Assembly (NCBI GenBank): GCA_002413325.1
Contig: DHWT01000205.1
Location: 1 to 5,824 of the forward strand
Direction of reading: 5' to 3'
DNA from: Chitinophagaceae bacterium UBA5175
GTDB lineage: Bacteria; Bacteroidota; Bacteroidia; Chitinophagales; Chitinophagaceae
Length of the DNA stretch: 5,824 bases
Below are positions 1 to 4,789 of the stretch, piece after piece. Below the pieces are notes generated by a model. That model saw only the letters and a program-made list of their open reading frames with translations, did no database searches and had not been told where the DNA came from. Position 1 is the first letter of the stretch, and each line of letters starts with the position of its first letter. A program made the translations under genes and the position numbers.

Positions 1-137
1 GTTATGGGGTATATAGCGCAGACTTCGCTGGTCTTGTAGGCAATATAAGCGGCCGCTTCATTTCCATCCATGATGGCAAGAGAATGATCGCCTTTAGTTA
101 GTTCCGTTTCTGATTGTTGTCTGGTGGATGTTTGCAT
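1..137 (-). CDS. nifJ: Pyruvate:ferredoxin (flavodoxin) oxidoreductase, N-terminal fragment
   Basis: This is the first 45 codons of a minus-strand gene that runs off the left edge. The ATG is at 137-135 and no stop occurs before the edge. The translation begins MQTSTRQQ and contains LAIMDGNEAAAYIAYKTSEV (residues 21-40), followed by CAIYPIT. The pattern DGNxAAAxxAxxxSEVxAIYPIT is the start of the first pyrimidine-binding/2-oxoacid-binding domain of NifJ-type enzymes. Those enzymes are cytoplasmic, oxygen-sensitive, thiamine-diphosphate and Fe-S dependent, and interconvert pyruvate plus CoA with acetyl-CoA, CO2 and reduced ferredoxin or flavodoxin. The 20 or so residues before DGNEAA are a short extension; the internal ATG of MDGNEAA is an alternative start. 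KorA-type alpha subunits share a related motif, but the SEVxAIYPIT wording favours the single-chain NifJ form. The gene points away from its divergent neighbour at 365. Only the N-terminus is visible, so completeness and catalytic residues cannot be judged. Confidence 0.85.
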   Translation of the reverse strand, partial: MQTSTRQQSETELTKGDHSLAIMDGNEAAAYIAYKTSEVCAIYPI

Positions 138-364
138 GGTGATCAAATTAGATTTTCAGGAATACCTTTGCACGAATTTAGGCGGATCGCCAGCTAAATC
201 TAATGATGAAAATCAGTTGCCCGTATGACTAAAATTGGCTTCCGGGGCGGGGTGCAGGAATTGCCACAATCATTTCCAAAGAGCCGGCGCGTAGAAGGGC
301 AGATGCCGGAAATGACCATAACATTCTGTCAATTATTACGCTAACTTGATAAAAATTAAATGCC
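138..364. other. Divergent intergenic spacer between nifJ and the ParB-like gene
   Basis: This 227-bp stretch separates the starts of nifJ (minus) and the gene at 365 (plus), so it should hold both promoters. I found no clean TAnnTTTG element with a partner TTG box on either strand. Three weak patterns can be seen. An inverted repeat ATTAGATTT/AAATCTAAT lies at 147-155 and 196-204. A second, TCATTTCC/GGAAATGA, lies at 270-277 and 308-315. A TTGAT-N4-ATTAA site lies at 346-359, one base from the FNR/CRP-type palindrome. A 30-codon plus-strand reading frame (136-228) has no support as a gene. Confidence 0.5.
346..359. promoter_or_regulatory. Possible FNR/CRP-family binding site
   Basis: TTGAT, four A bases, then ATTAA matches the FNR-type palindrome TTGAT-N4-ATCAA at nine of ten defined positions. 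It ends five bases before the ATG of the gene at 365 and lies about 210 bp upstream of nifJ. An oxygen- or redox-sensing CRP/FNR regulator would make sense for NifJ, but the distance is long. From this position a bound protein would more plausibly block the ParB-like gene. The surrounding sequence is AT-rich, so a chance match is quite possible. Confidence 0.2.
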
Positions 365-718
365 ATGGGAAAATTCTGGCTAAAAGATCCGGAGGAACAT
401 GATTTCCCGGCTGCTGCAGACTATTTAACATTGCTCTTAGATGAAAAAGAAGCAAAAGAAATCGCGGAAAAACTGAAGGCTGCCCCCACAATCACCAAGA
501 AGGCGAAAGATATTTTAAGAGCAAGCCAGTTACCCCTGCTGAGCAAGGATAATCTCCACGTCCGTGAAAATCTGCAAAAAATCAAGAAAGGCAATAAAAT
601 GTCACCGGTATTGCTGGTGAGGCATGATTCCAAATTGATTATCGCGGATGGATACCACAGGGTATGCGCCATCTATTATCTTTCGGAGGATCTGAATATC
701 CCCTGCAGACTGGTTTAA
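365..718 (+). CDS. Stand-alone ParB/sulfiredoxin-fold protein, small
   Basis: A 117-residue soluble protein without signal peptide or membrane segment. The N-terminal half (about 20-50) is rich in Lys, Glu and Ala and probably helical. Residues 51-60 read LRASQLPLLS, and the C-terminal part holds SPVLLVR (80-86) and LIIADGYHRVCA (91-102). ADGYHR (94-99) resembles the G-x-x-R/H nucleotide-binding loop of the ParB N-terminal/sulfiredoxin superfamily. ParB partition proteins use that fold to bind CTP and nucleotides, but this protein has no DNA-binding or dimerisation domain, so a chromosome-partition role is unlikely. The whole chain appears to be the domain, as expected for short uncharacterised family members seen in several phyla. 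The ATG at 365 is the only sensible start; it follows an A-rich leader without Shine-Dalgarno. Its stop at 716-718 faces the convergent winged-helix gene 77 bp away. The biochemical function is unknown; an ATPase, kinase-like or nucleotide-sensing activity is only inference. Confidence 0.75.
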   Translation: MGKFWLKDPEEHDFPAAADYLTLLLDEKEAKEIAEKLKAAPTITKKAKDILRASQLPLLSKDNLHVRENLQKIKKGNKMSPVLLVRHDSKLIIADGYHRVCAIYYLSEDLNIPCRLV

Positions 719-763
719 CGAGATTCAACAATTCAAACCAATCTGCCACCCGCATCCGGATTC

Positions 764-847
764 ATGAGCCTATTATTTGGTCAATGAGCCTATTTTTAAG
801 CCTGTTTTGATGTGATGAGCCCATTTCCCTCCCACCATGAGCCTATT
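764..847 (-). repeat. Four-copy AATRGGCTCAT repeat array
   Basis: Four copies of an 11-bp motif, read on the minus strand as AATRGGCTCAT, lie at 837-847, 815-825, 784-794 and 764-774. Three copies are identical (AATAGGCTCAT); the copy at 815-825 has G in place of the fourth base A. Start-to-start distances are 20, 31 and 22 bp, close to two, three and two helical turns, so all copies would face the same side of the helix. Two copies lie inside the 3' end of the winged-helix gene, in different reading frames, and two lie beyond its stop codon. The conservation therefore appears to be at the DNA (or RNA) level, not in the protein. A protein-binding array is the simplest reading. I saw no further full copy in the window. 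Confidence 0.7.
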
Positions 848-1263
848 AAATAATGCGCCCCCGGTCCCTTCCCCTTGTTCGATTGAAGTATACCCAGACG
901 GGCGAGTTCCCCGAGATGGCGGGTGGCCGTTGGTTTCGAAACCCCGTTCATCTCCTGGTACATCCCGTTGGTGATCTTTTTATGAACGCTGATATAGGCA
1001 ACTGCCCGGCGCAACGGTTCAGTTAAAGAAAGCGCTTCCAGGGCAACTTTTTGAGTTGGAGGAAGTGAAAGGAGCACCCTCATATCCGGATTCATCCGGG
1101 TCATGTATTCCTTTATAGCAGCGTTATACACAGAACTGCCGCCCCGGACTTTATATTCTGCATATTTCACGGGATCCTTCATGACGGACTGTGCAAATTT
1201 TACGGCTTTAGCAAAACGTCCCCTTCCTTTGGTCTGATTTTTGGAGGGAACTACACCAGACAT
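796..1263 (-). CDS. Winged-helix protein, downstream open frame of the interrupted gene
   Basis: This is the longest uninterrupted frame of the split gene, 155 codons from ATG 1263 to TAA at 798-796. Its first 55 residues carry GRFAKAVKFAQSVMKDPVKY and SSVYNAAIKEYM, both part of the N-terminal family region. Residues 82-140 form the winged helix: PLRRAVAYISVHKKITN is the first helices, EMNGVSKPTATRHLGELARL the helix-turn-helix, and GKGPGAHYLIGS the wing. The last 15 residues (SWWEGNGLITSKQA) are encoded across two repeat copies and have no evident fold. The weak AGGAAA eight to ten bases before ATG 1263 could support independent initiation. However, the codons before that ATG still read as family sequence (GKYPD), so this start is probably only what a gene finder sees. 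If translated alone, the protein would lack the conserved N-terminus but keep the DNA-binding part. Confidence 0.6.
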   Translation of the reverse strand: MSGVVPSKNQTKGRGRFAKAVKFAQSVMKDPVKYAEYKVRGGSSVYNAAIKEYMTRMNPDMRVLLSLPPTQKVALEALSLTEPLRRAVAYISVHKKITNGMYQEMNGVSKPTATRHLGELARLGILQSNKGKGPGAHYLIGSWWEGNGLITSKQA

Positions 1264-1373
1264 ATCCGGATACTTTCCTGAAAAGTAGCGTTTTTGAAAG
1301 TTCTTAAAAGAACCGCTTTACCAATTCCACCTCCCATACCCTGAAGGAGCGGGTTGCTTTTTACCCTGGCCAT
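796..1373 (-). pseudogene. Bacteroidota-type small protein with Fic-like winged helix, interrupted by a frame change
   Basis: Two overlapping minus-strand frames read as one protein. Frame A starts at ATG 1373 with MARVKSNPLLQGMGGGIGKA, continues VLLRTFKN, and stops at TAG 1253-1251. Frame B gives RYFSGKYPDMSGVVPSKNQ and runs to TAA at 798-796. A one-base step back near the A5 run at 1291-1295, or one missing base there, joins them into about 192 residues. The joined N-terminus matches my memory of a Bacteroidota family with the pattern MARxKxNPLLxG...YPDMSxVxPS...FAxxVxxDPxKxxxY...YNAAIxEY; the ATG at 1263 falls inside that YPDMS motif, so it is unlikely to be the true start. The C-terminal part (about 120-177 of the joined protein) is a winged helix, with ITNGMYQEMNGVSKPTATRH as turn-and-recognition helix and KGKGPGAHYLIGS as wing. 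It resembles the helix-turn-helix at the end of Fic proteins. A DNA-binding role is inferred. The change may be a mutation, a sequencing error or programmed frameshifting. Confidence 0.65.
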
Positions 1374-1573
1374 TTTTTTTAGTTGAGGATCTGAAATTAA
1401 TCATTTTCCGTTATTCCTTCGTTATTTGTCCGTTTTTCTTCCGTAATATCGATAAGATAGATATAAATCGCCGGAAGAAAGCTGAACTTTTTAGCGTACC
1501 AGGCAGTATGCCCCTTCCTGTTTTGGCTTTTCACCCTGTTTATTTCATGTAACCTCAATACCTTTAATGAACC
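1374..1573. other. Divergent intergenic spacer with 11-bp-period repeats
   Basis: These 200 bp separate the start of the interrupted gene (minus) from the YbjT-like gene (plus). The main pattern is the repeat block at 1407-1450, described separately. A run of eight T bases at 1373-1380 becomes an A-rich leader just before ATG 1373 on the minus strand, a typical Bacteroidota start context. I saw no full TAnnTTTG -7 element with a -33 partner on either strand. TACCTTTA at 1559-1566 is one base off but lies too close to ATG 1574 to be convincing. A long minus-strand open frame crosses this spacer but is antisense to the YbjT-like gene and has no family features. Confidence 0.5.
1407..1450 (+). 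repeat. Four degenerate tandem repeats with 11-bp period
   Basis: The block divides into four 11-bp units: TCCGTTATTCC, TTCGTTATTTG, TCCGTTTTTCT and TCCGTAATATC. The CG core falls at 1409, 1420, 1431 and 1442, exactly 11 bp apart. Over the first nine positions the later units match the first at 8, 8 and 7 bases. One unit per helical turn is the layout used by several OmpR/PhoB-type response regulators. The block lies 34 bp upstream of the winged-helix gene's ATG (1373) and 123 bp upstream of the YbjT-like gene's. The period is not a multiple of three, so this is not a protein repeat. Confidence 0.5.
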
Positions 1574-3025
1574 ATGAGAATCCTCCTTACCGGAGCCAAT
1601 GGTTATATAGGCATGCGCCTGCTGCCTGTCCTTGTTGAGGCCGGCCATGAAGTAACATGTGTGGTGCGGGACAGCAAACGGTTTACACCCCTGCCTCACC
1701 TGCTGAACAACATCTCCATCATTGAATTCGACTTTCTGCAGGTGGAAAAAATTACGCCTGTTTTCAAAGGAAAACAATTTGACGCAGCCTACTATCTGAT
1801 TCATTCCTTGAACGATCAGCATGGGGCATTGGTTGAAAATGAAAAACACGCAGCACAGAGTTTTGTCGAAGTGTGCTGCCAGACACGGGTAAAACAAAGT
1901 ATCTACTTAAGCGGGATCACCAATGCCGGGCATTTATCACCCCATCTGGCCGCAAGGCAAACAGTGAAAAATGTGATATGTAAATCAGGACTTGCCTATA
2001 CAATTTTTGAAGCAGGTATTATTGTAGGATCGGGCAGTGCATCATTTGAAATCATCCGCGACCTGGTGGAAAAACTGCCGCTGATGATTGCACCCAGATG
2101 GCTGAACACCCAATGCCAGCCCATTGCCGTTCGAAATGTTATCCATTACCTGAGCAGCTGCTTACTTAACGAAAAAACATTAAACAGAATATTTGAGATT
2201 GGCGGGCCGAATGTGCTTACCTACAAGCAAATGTTGCTGGAATTCGGAAAAGTCCGCAATATTAAACGTTATATCTTAACCCTTCCGATATCTTCCAACA
2301 CCACGTCTGCCTACTTTATCTATTTTGTTACATCAGCTAACCTCGCGCTGTCAAAGCAGCTTATTAAGAGCATGCAAAATAATGTGGTTGTCAAAGACTT
2401 TTCTGTTCAGGATATTATTCCCCAATATTTATACACTTATGAGGAAGCCATTGAAATGGCCTTTAAAAGAATTGAGCAGAACATGGTTGTTTCTTCCTGG
2501 ACCGATGCGGCATCCAGCAGCCTGGCCCATCTGGACATCAACGAATATATCGAAGTGCCGCACTACGGTTGTTATCAGGATAGAAAGTGGGTTGAAATTG
2601 ATGAAAACAAAATAGAGGAAGTGGCAGACAGATTTTTTGGCATTGGGGGCAGCAATGGCTGGTATTACGCCGATACCTTGTGGCACTTACGCGGACTAAT
2701 TGATAAATTTCTCGGAGGTGTCGGTTTGAAAAGAGGCAGAAGGAGCGAATCAGAAATTCAACCCGGGGATGCGCTGGATTTCTGGCGTGTACTGCTTGTT
2801 GACCACAAGAATCATCGCTTGCTTTTATTTGCAGAAATGAAATTGCCGGGCGAAGCATGGCTTGAATTTTCAATTGTAAGAAATAAATACCGGTGCCTGT
2901 TAACACAAACGGCCACCTTCCGGCCACACGGCGTTGCCGGCCGCAATTACTGGTATTTTATGCTGCCCTTCCATTATTTTATTTTCAGGAATATGATCAA
3001 CCGCATTGCCGGGCGTAAGCGTTAA
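1574..3025 (+). CDS. YbjT-like atypical SDR with C-terminal DUF2867 domain
   Basis: A 483-residue protein with the same two-part architecture and nearly the same length as E. coli YbjT. Residues 1 to about 300 form an extended/atypical short-chain dehydrogenase NAD(P)-binding Rossmann domain. TGANGYIG (6-13) is the dinucleotide-binding loop, AAYYLIHSLN (71-80) follows beta-4, and EAGIIVGSGSASFEIIRDLV (146-165) and APRW (173-176) are typical of this subgroup. From about 325 to 480 lies a DUF2867 domain, with FFGIGGSNGWYYADTLWHLR (354-373), GRR and GDALDFWRV (398-406), AEMKLPGEAWLEF (420-432) and YWYFMLPFHYFIFRNM (459-474). The last stretch is hydrophobic and aromatic, so loose membrane association is possible. 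Substrate unknown; NAD(P)H-dependent reduction or a quinone/lipid-linked role are guesses. The ATG at 1574 puts the Rossmann strand right at the N-terminus, as in relatives, and the upstream ATG at 1567 is out of frame. It is followed after 86 bp by another SDR gene with its own promoter-like element. Confidence 0.9.
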   Translation: MRILLTGANGYIGMRLLPVLVEAGHEVTCVVRDSKRFTPLPHLLNNISIIEFDFLQVEKITPVFKGKQFDAAYYLIHSLNDQHGALVENEKHAAQSFVEVCCQTRVKQSIYLSGITNAGHLSPHLAARQTVKNVICKSGLAYTIFEAGIIVGSGSASFEIIRDLVEKLPLMIAPRWLNTQCQPIAVRNVIHYLSSCLLNEKTLNRIFEIGGPNVLTYKQMLLEFGKVRNIKRYILTLPISSNTTSAYFIYFVTSANLALSKQLIKSMQNNVVVKDFSVQDIIPQYLYTYEEAIEMAFKRIEQNMVVSSWTDAASSSLAHLDINEYIEVPHYGCYQDRKWVEIDENKIEEVADRFFGIGGSNGWYYADTLWHLRGLIDKFLGGVGLKRGRRSESEIQPGDALDFWRVLLVDHKNHRLLLFAEMKLPGEAWLEFSIVRNKYRCLLTQTATFRPHGVAGRNYWYFMLPFHYFIFRNMINRIAGRKR

Positions 3026-3051
3026 ATGATAAACACCTTATAACCAAAACT

Positions 3052-3065
3052 AATAACCCGTTATT
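3052..3065. promoter_or_regulatory. Palindrome AATAAC-CC-GTTATT, possible operator
   Basis: Two perfect 6-bp arms are separated by CC. The palindrome sits 27 bp after the YbjT-like stop codon and 7 bp upstream of the TATTTTTG element, so it overlaps the expected -33 region of the SDR promoter. That position suits a repressor or activator site. As a terminator it would be weak: each arm has one G:C pair, although a T-rich stretch follows at 3069-3079. Confidence 0.35.
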
Positions 3066-3072
3066 CCATTTT

Positions 3073-3080
3073 TATTTTTG
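3073..3080 (+). promoter_or_regulatory. Bacteroidota -7 promoter element (TAnnTTTG)
   Basis: TATTTTTG is a full match to the phylum's -7 consensus TAnnTTTG and lies 31 bp before the GTG start of the SDR gene. Transcription would begin near 3087, giving a leader of about 25 nt, which is reasonable. No TTG was found at the usual 19-21 bp upstream; the palindrome at 3052-3065 occupies that place, so an activator may be needed. It indicates that the SDR gene can be transcribed separately from the YbjT-like gene. Confidence 0.4.
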
Positions 3081-3111
3081 TAACCACTCCTTTAAATAAA
3101 ATTCAAATCGT

Positions 3112-3921
3112 GTGATACTACGGAATAAAACTGCAATTATTTATGGCGCCGGCGGCTCAATGGGCAGCGCAGTTGCCAAAGCACTTGCCGGTTCAGGAGC
3201 CCGCTTATTTTTAACAGGACGCAATATCCGTTCTGTACAAAAAACAGCGGATGAGATCCTTGCCTCAGGAGGCCACGCGGAGGCAGACCCGGTGGATGCA
3301 TTAGATGAAAAGGCTGTGAATGATCATCTAGATCGGGTTTTAAGCCAGGCCGGCAGCATAGATATTTCGTTCAATGCAGCCGGCACCGAGGTGATTCAAA
3401 ATATACCTTTGGTGGATATGATGGCGGACGATTTTACAGGGCCCATAACATTTATGATGCGAACCCGGTTTATAACAGCCATTGCCGCCGGGAAAGTAAT
3501 GATGAAACAGGGTTCAGGAGTTATTCTGTCCCTCACAGCCACTCCCGGAGGTATCGGCTATCCCTATACGGGAGGTTTCGCGCCTGCCTGTTGCGCAGTA
3601 GAAAGTTTTTCGGGAAACCTGGCTGCAGAATTGGGCCCATTTGGCGTACGCGTTGTTAATATGAGGTCGGGAGGTTCCCCGGATTCAAGGGTATTCAAAG
3701 AAGCGATTGAAAGCAACCCGGAAGCCATGAAGTCTATTCTGCAAAAAATGGAAGAAGATACCATGCTGAAAAAACTTCCTTTGATGGCGGATATTGCAAA
3801 CCTTGCCGTATTCCTGTCGTCCGATAGCGCTTCCATGATAACCGGTGTAACGGTTGACGTAACCTGCGGAACGACTGCCGGATTAAATTACAAAGTAGTT
3901 CCAAAGGGTCAGACGATGTAG
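3112..3921 (+). CDS. Short-chain dehydrogenase/reductase lacking the YxxxK pair
   Basis: A 269-residue classical-size SDR read from a GTG codon. The GTG is favoured because ILRNKTAIIYGAGGSMG places the first beta strand as in other SDRs, and the next Met (residue 17) would remove the nucleotide-binding loop. Visible landmarks are YGAGGSMG (11-18, cofactor loop), TGRN (35-38), FNAAG (87-91, the NNAG motif), VILSLTATPGG (137-147), LAAELGPFGVRVVNMRSG (170-187) and ANLAVFLSSDSASMITGVTV (229-248). In the alignment to the usual YSASKAAVE, this protein has FAPACCAVE (156-164), so the catalytic Tyr is Phe156 and the Lys is Cys160. I recall related SDR sequences with altered residues in this region, so it may be a natural subgroup and not a decayed gene. 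The reading frame is intact and the cofactor loop is kept. It may bind NAD(P) without normal alcohol/ketone chemistry. Substrate unknown. Confidence 0.88.
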   Translation: MILRNKTAIIYGAGGSMGSAVAKALAGSGARLFLTGRNIRSVQKTADEILASGGHAEADPVDALDEKAVNDHLDRVLSQAGSIDISFNAAGTEVIQNIPLVDMMADDFTGPITFMMRTRFITAIAAGKVMMKQGSGVILSLTATPGGIGYPYTGGFAPACCAVESFSGNLAAELGPFGVRVVNMRSGGSPDSRVFKEAIESNPEAMKSILQKMEEDTMLKKLPLMADIANLAVFLSSDSASMITGVTVDVTCGTTAGLNYKVVPKGQTM

Positions 3922-3936
3922 CCGTTCCTTCATTTC

Positions 3937-3958
3937 ATCAAAAATCAAACCTTTTGAT
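3937..3958 (+). terminator. Weak AT-rich hairpin after the SDR gene
   Basis: ATCAAAA (3937-3943) can pair with TTTTGAT (3952-3958) across an 8-nt loop, or ATCAAA (3944-3949) with the inner part of the same arm across 3 nt. The arms contain a single G:C pair and the following sequence (CTTTCCG) is only moderately T-rich. It could be a poor intrinsic terminator or an operator in the 130-bp gap before the DsbA-family gene. It starts 15 bp after the stop codon. Confidence 0.2.
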
Positions 3959-4048
3959 CTTTCCGTTGTAATGAATAGTTCCCGGATCTGCTGGCAGCGG
4001 CTCTGTAAATTGACAGCGATTCATATGAATGCATTTAAACCGGTCACG

Positions 4049-4777
4049 ATGGATACACCCAAAATGAAAGTGGAAGTCTGGAGCGATATCATGTGTCCCT
4101 TCTGTTACATCGGCAAACGCAATTATGAGTCGGCCCTCAGCCAGTTTGGAGGTGGCGACCATATTGAGATTGAATGGCATAGTTTCCAGCTGGATCCGAT
4201 GATTCCGAAAAACAGTAGCAGAAAAGAAAATGTTTATCAATACCTGGCTGACAGGAAGGGAATCAGTTATGATCAATCAGCCAAAATGCATGAACGGGTA
4301 ATCCAGATGGCCAGGAACGCGGGGCTGGATTACCGTTTTGACAAAGCGATCGTGGCCAATTCCTTTGATGCGCACCGCCTGATTCAGCTGGCGAAAACCA
4401 AGGGTCTGGGCGATGCAGCAGAGGAAAGATTGTTTCGCGCTTATTTTACCGAAGGCAAAGATTTTGGAGATCATGATACCCTGGTATCGATCGGAAAGGA
4501 GACCGGACTCGAAGAGGATGAGATTAAATCAGCGCTGGTCAGTGATGAATATGCAGAAAAAGTGGAAAGGGATATTCAGGAAGCCGCGGAGATCGGTGTG
4601 GAGGGTGTTCCCTTTTTCATATTTGACCGCAGGTATGCCGTTTCCGGCGCCCAGCCACCCGAATATTTTCTGCAGGCATTGAATCAATCCTTCGGCGAAT
4701 GGAAAAAAAATAATCAGGAAAAAGATCCGGTGGTCGCAGAAGACGCGATCTGCAAGCCGGGTGAGGATTGCCTGTAA
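4049..4777 (+). CDS. DsbA-family (FrnE-type) thiol oxidoreductase/isomerase
   Basis: A thioredoxin-fold protein with the DsbA helical insertion, like polyketide-biosynthesis FrnE and its many bacterial relatives. The first strand and active site read KVEVWSDIMCPFCYIGKRNY, with the redox pair CPFC at residues 16-19 from this start. The middle (about 70-170) is the helical insertion. GVEGVPFFIFDRRYAVSGAQ near 183-202 holds the cis-proline loop and is highly typical. The tail ends in C-x5-C (ICKPGEDCL), recalling the second cysteine pair of Deinococcus FrnE. No signal peptide is visible, so the protein is probably cytoplasmic and may act as a disulfide reductase or isomerase under redox stress. 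The frame stays open up to ATG 3971, but residues encoded before 4049 look unlike the family. ATG 4049 (MDTPKMKVEV) and ATG 4064 (MKVEV, 237 residues) are about equally plausible. It ends 12 bp before the aldo/keto reductase gene, suggesting one transcript. Confidence 0.88.
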   Translation: MDTPKMKVEVWSDIMCPFCYIGKRNYESALSQFGGGDHIEIEWHSFQLDPMIPKNSSRKENVYQYLADRKGISYDQSAKMHERVIQMARNAGLDYRFDKAIVANSFDAHRLIQLAKTKGLGDAAEERLFRAYFTEGKDFGDHDTLVSIGKETGLEEDEIKSALVSDEYAEKVERDIQEAAEIGVEGVPFFIFDRRYAVSGAQPPEYFLQALNQSFGEWKKNNQEKDPVVAEDAICKPGEDCL

Positions 4778-4789
4778 AAAACGATACCG

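Noticed and set aside
136..228. 30-codon plus-strand frame starting MVIKLDFQ
   Set aside because: It overlaps the nifJ start, shows no family features and has no start signal.
754..1095. 12-bp direct repeat ATCCGGATTCAT at 754-765 and 1084-1095
   Set aside because: One such pair is expected by chance in a window of this size, and one copy is plain coding sequence.
1300..1313. Palindrome GTTCTT-AA-AAGAAC, first taken as an operator for the winged-helix gene
   Set aside because: It lies inside the recovered N-terminal coding part (VLLRT), so it is more simply coding sequence.
1347..1366. Possible terminator hairpin GGGT/ACCC with a T run
   Set aside because: The stem is only 4 bp and lies inside the recovered N-terminal coding frame of the interrupted gene.
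1397..1897. Minus-strand open frame of 166 codons overlapping the YbjT-like start
   Set aside because: It is antisense to a clearly recognised gene, has no family motif, and its tail runs through the 11-bp repeats.
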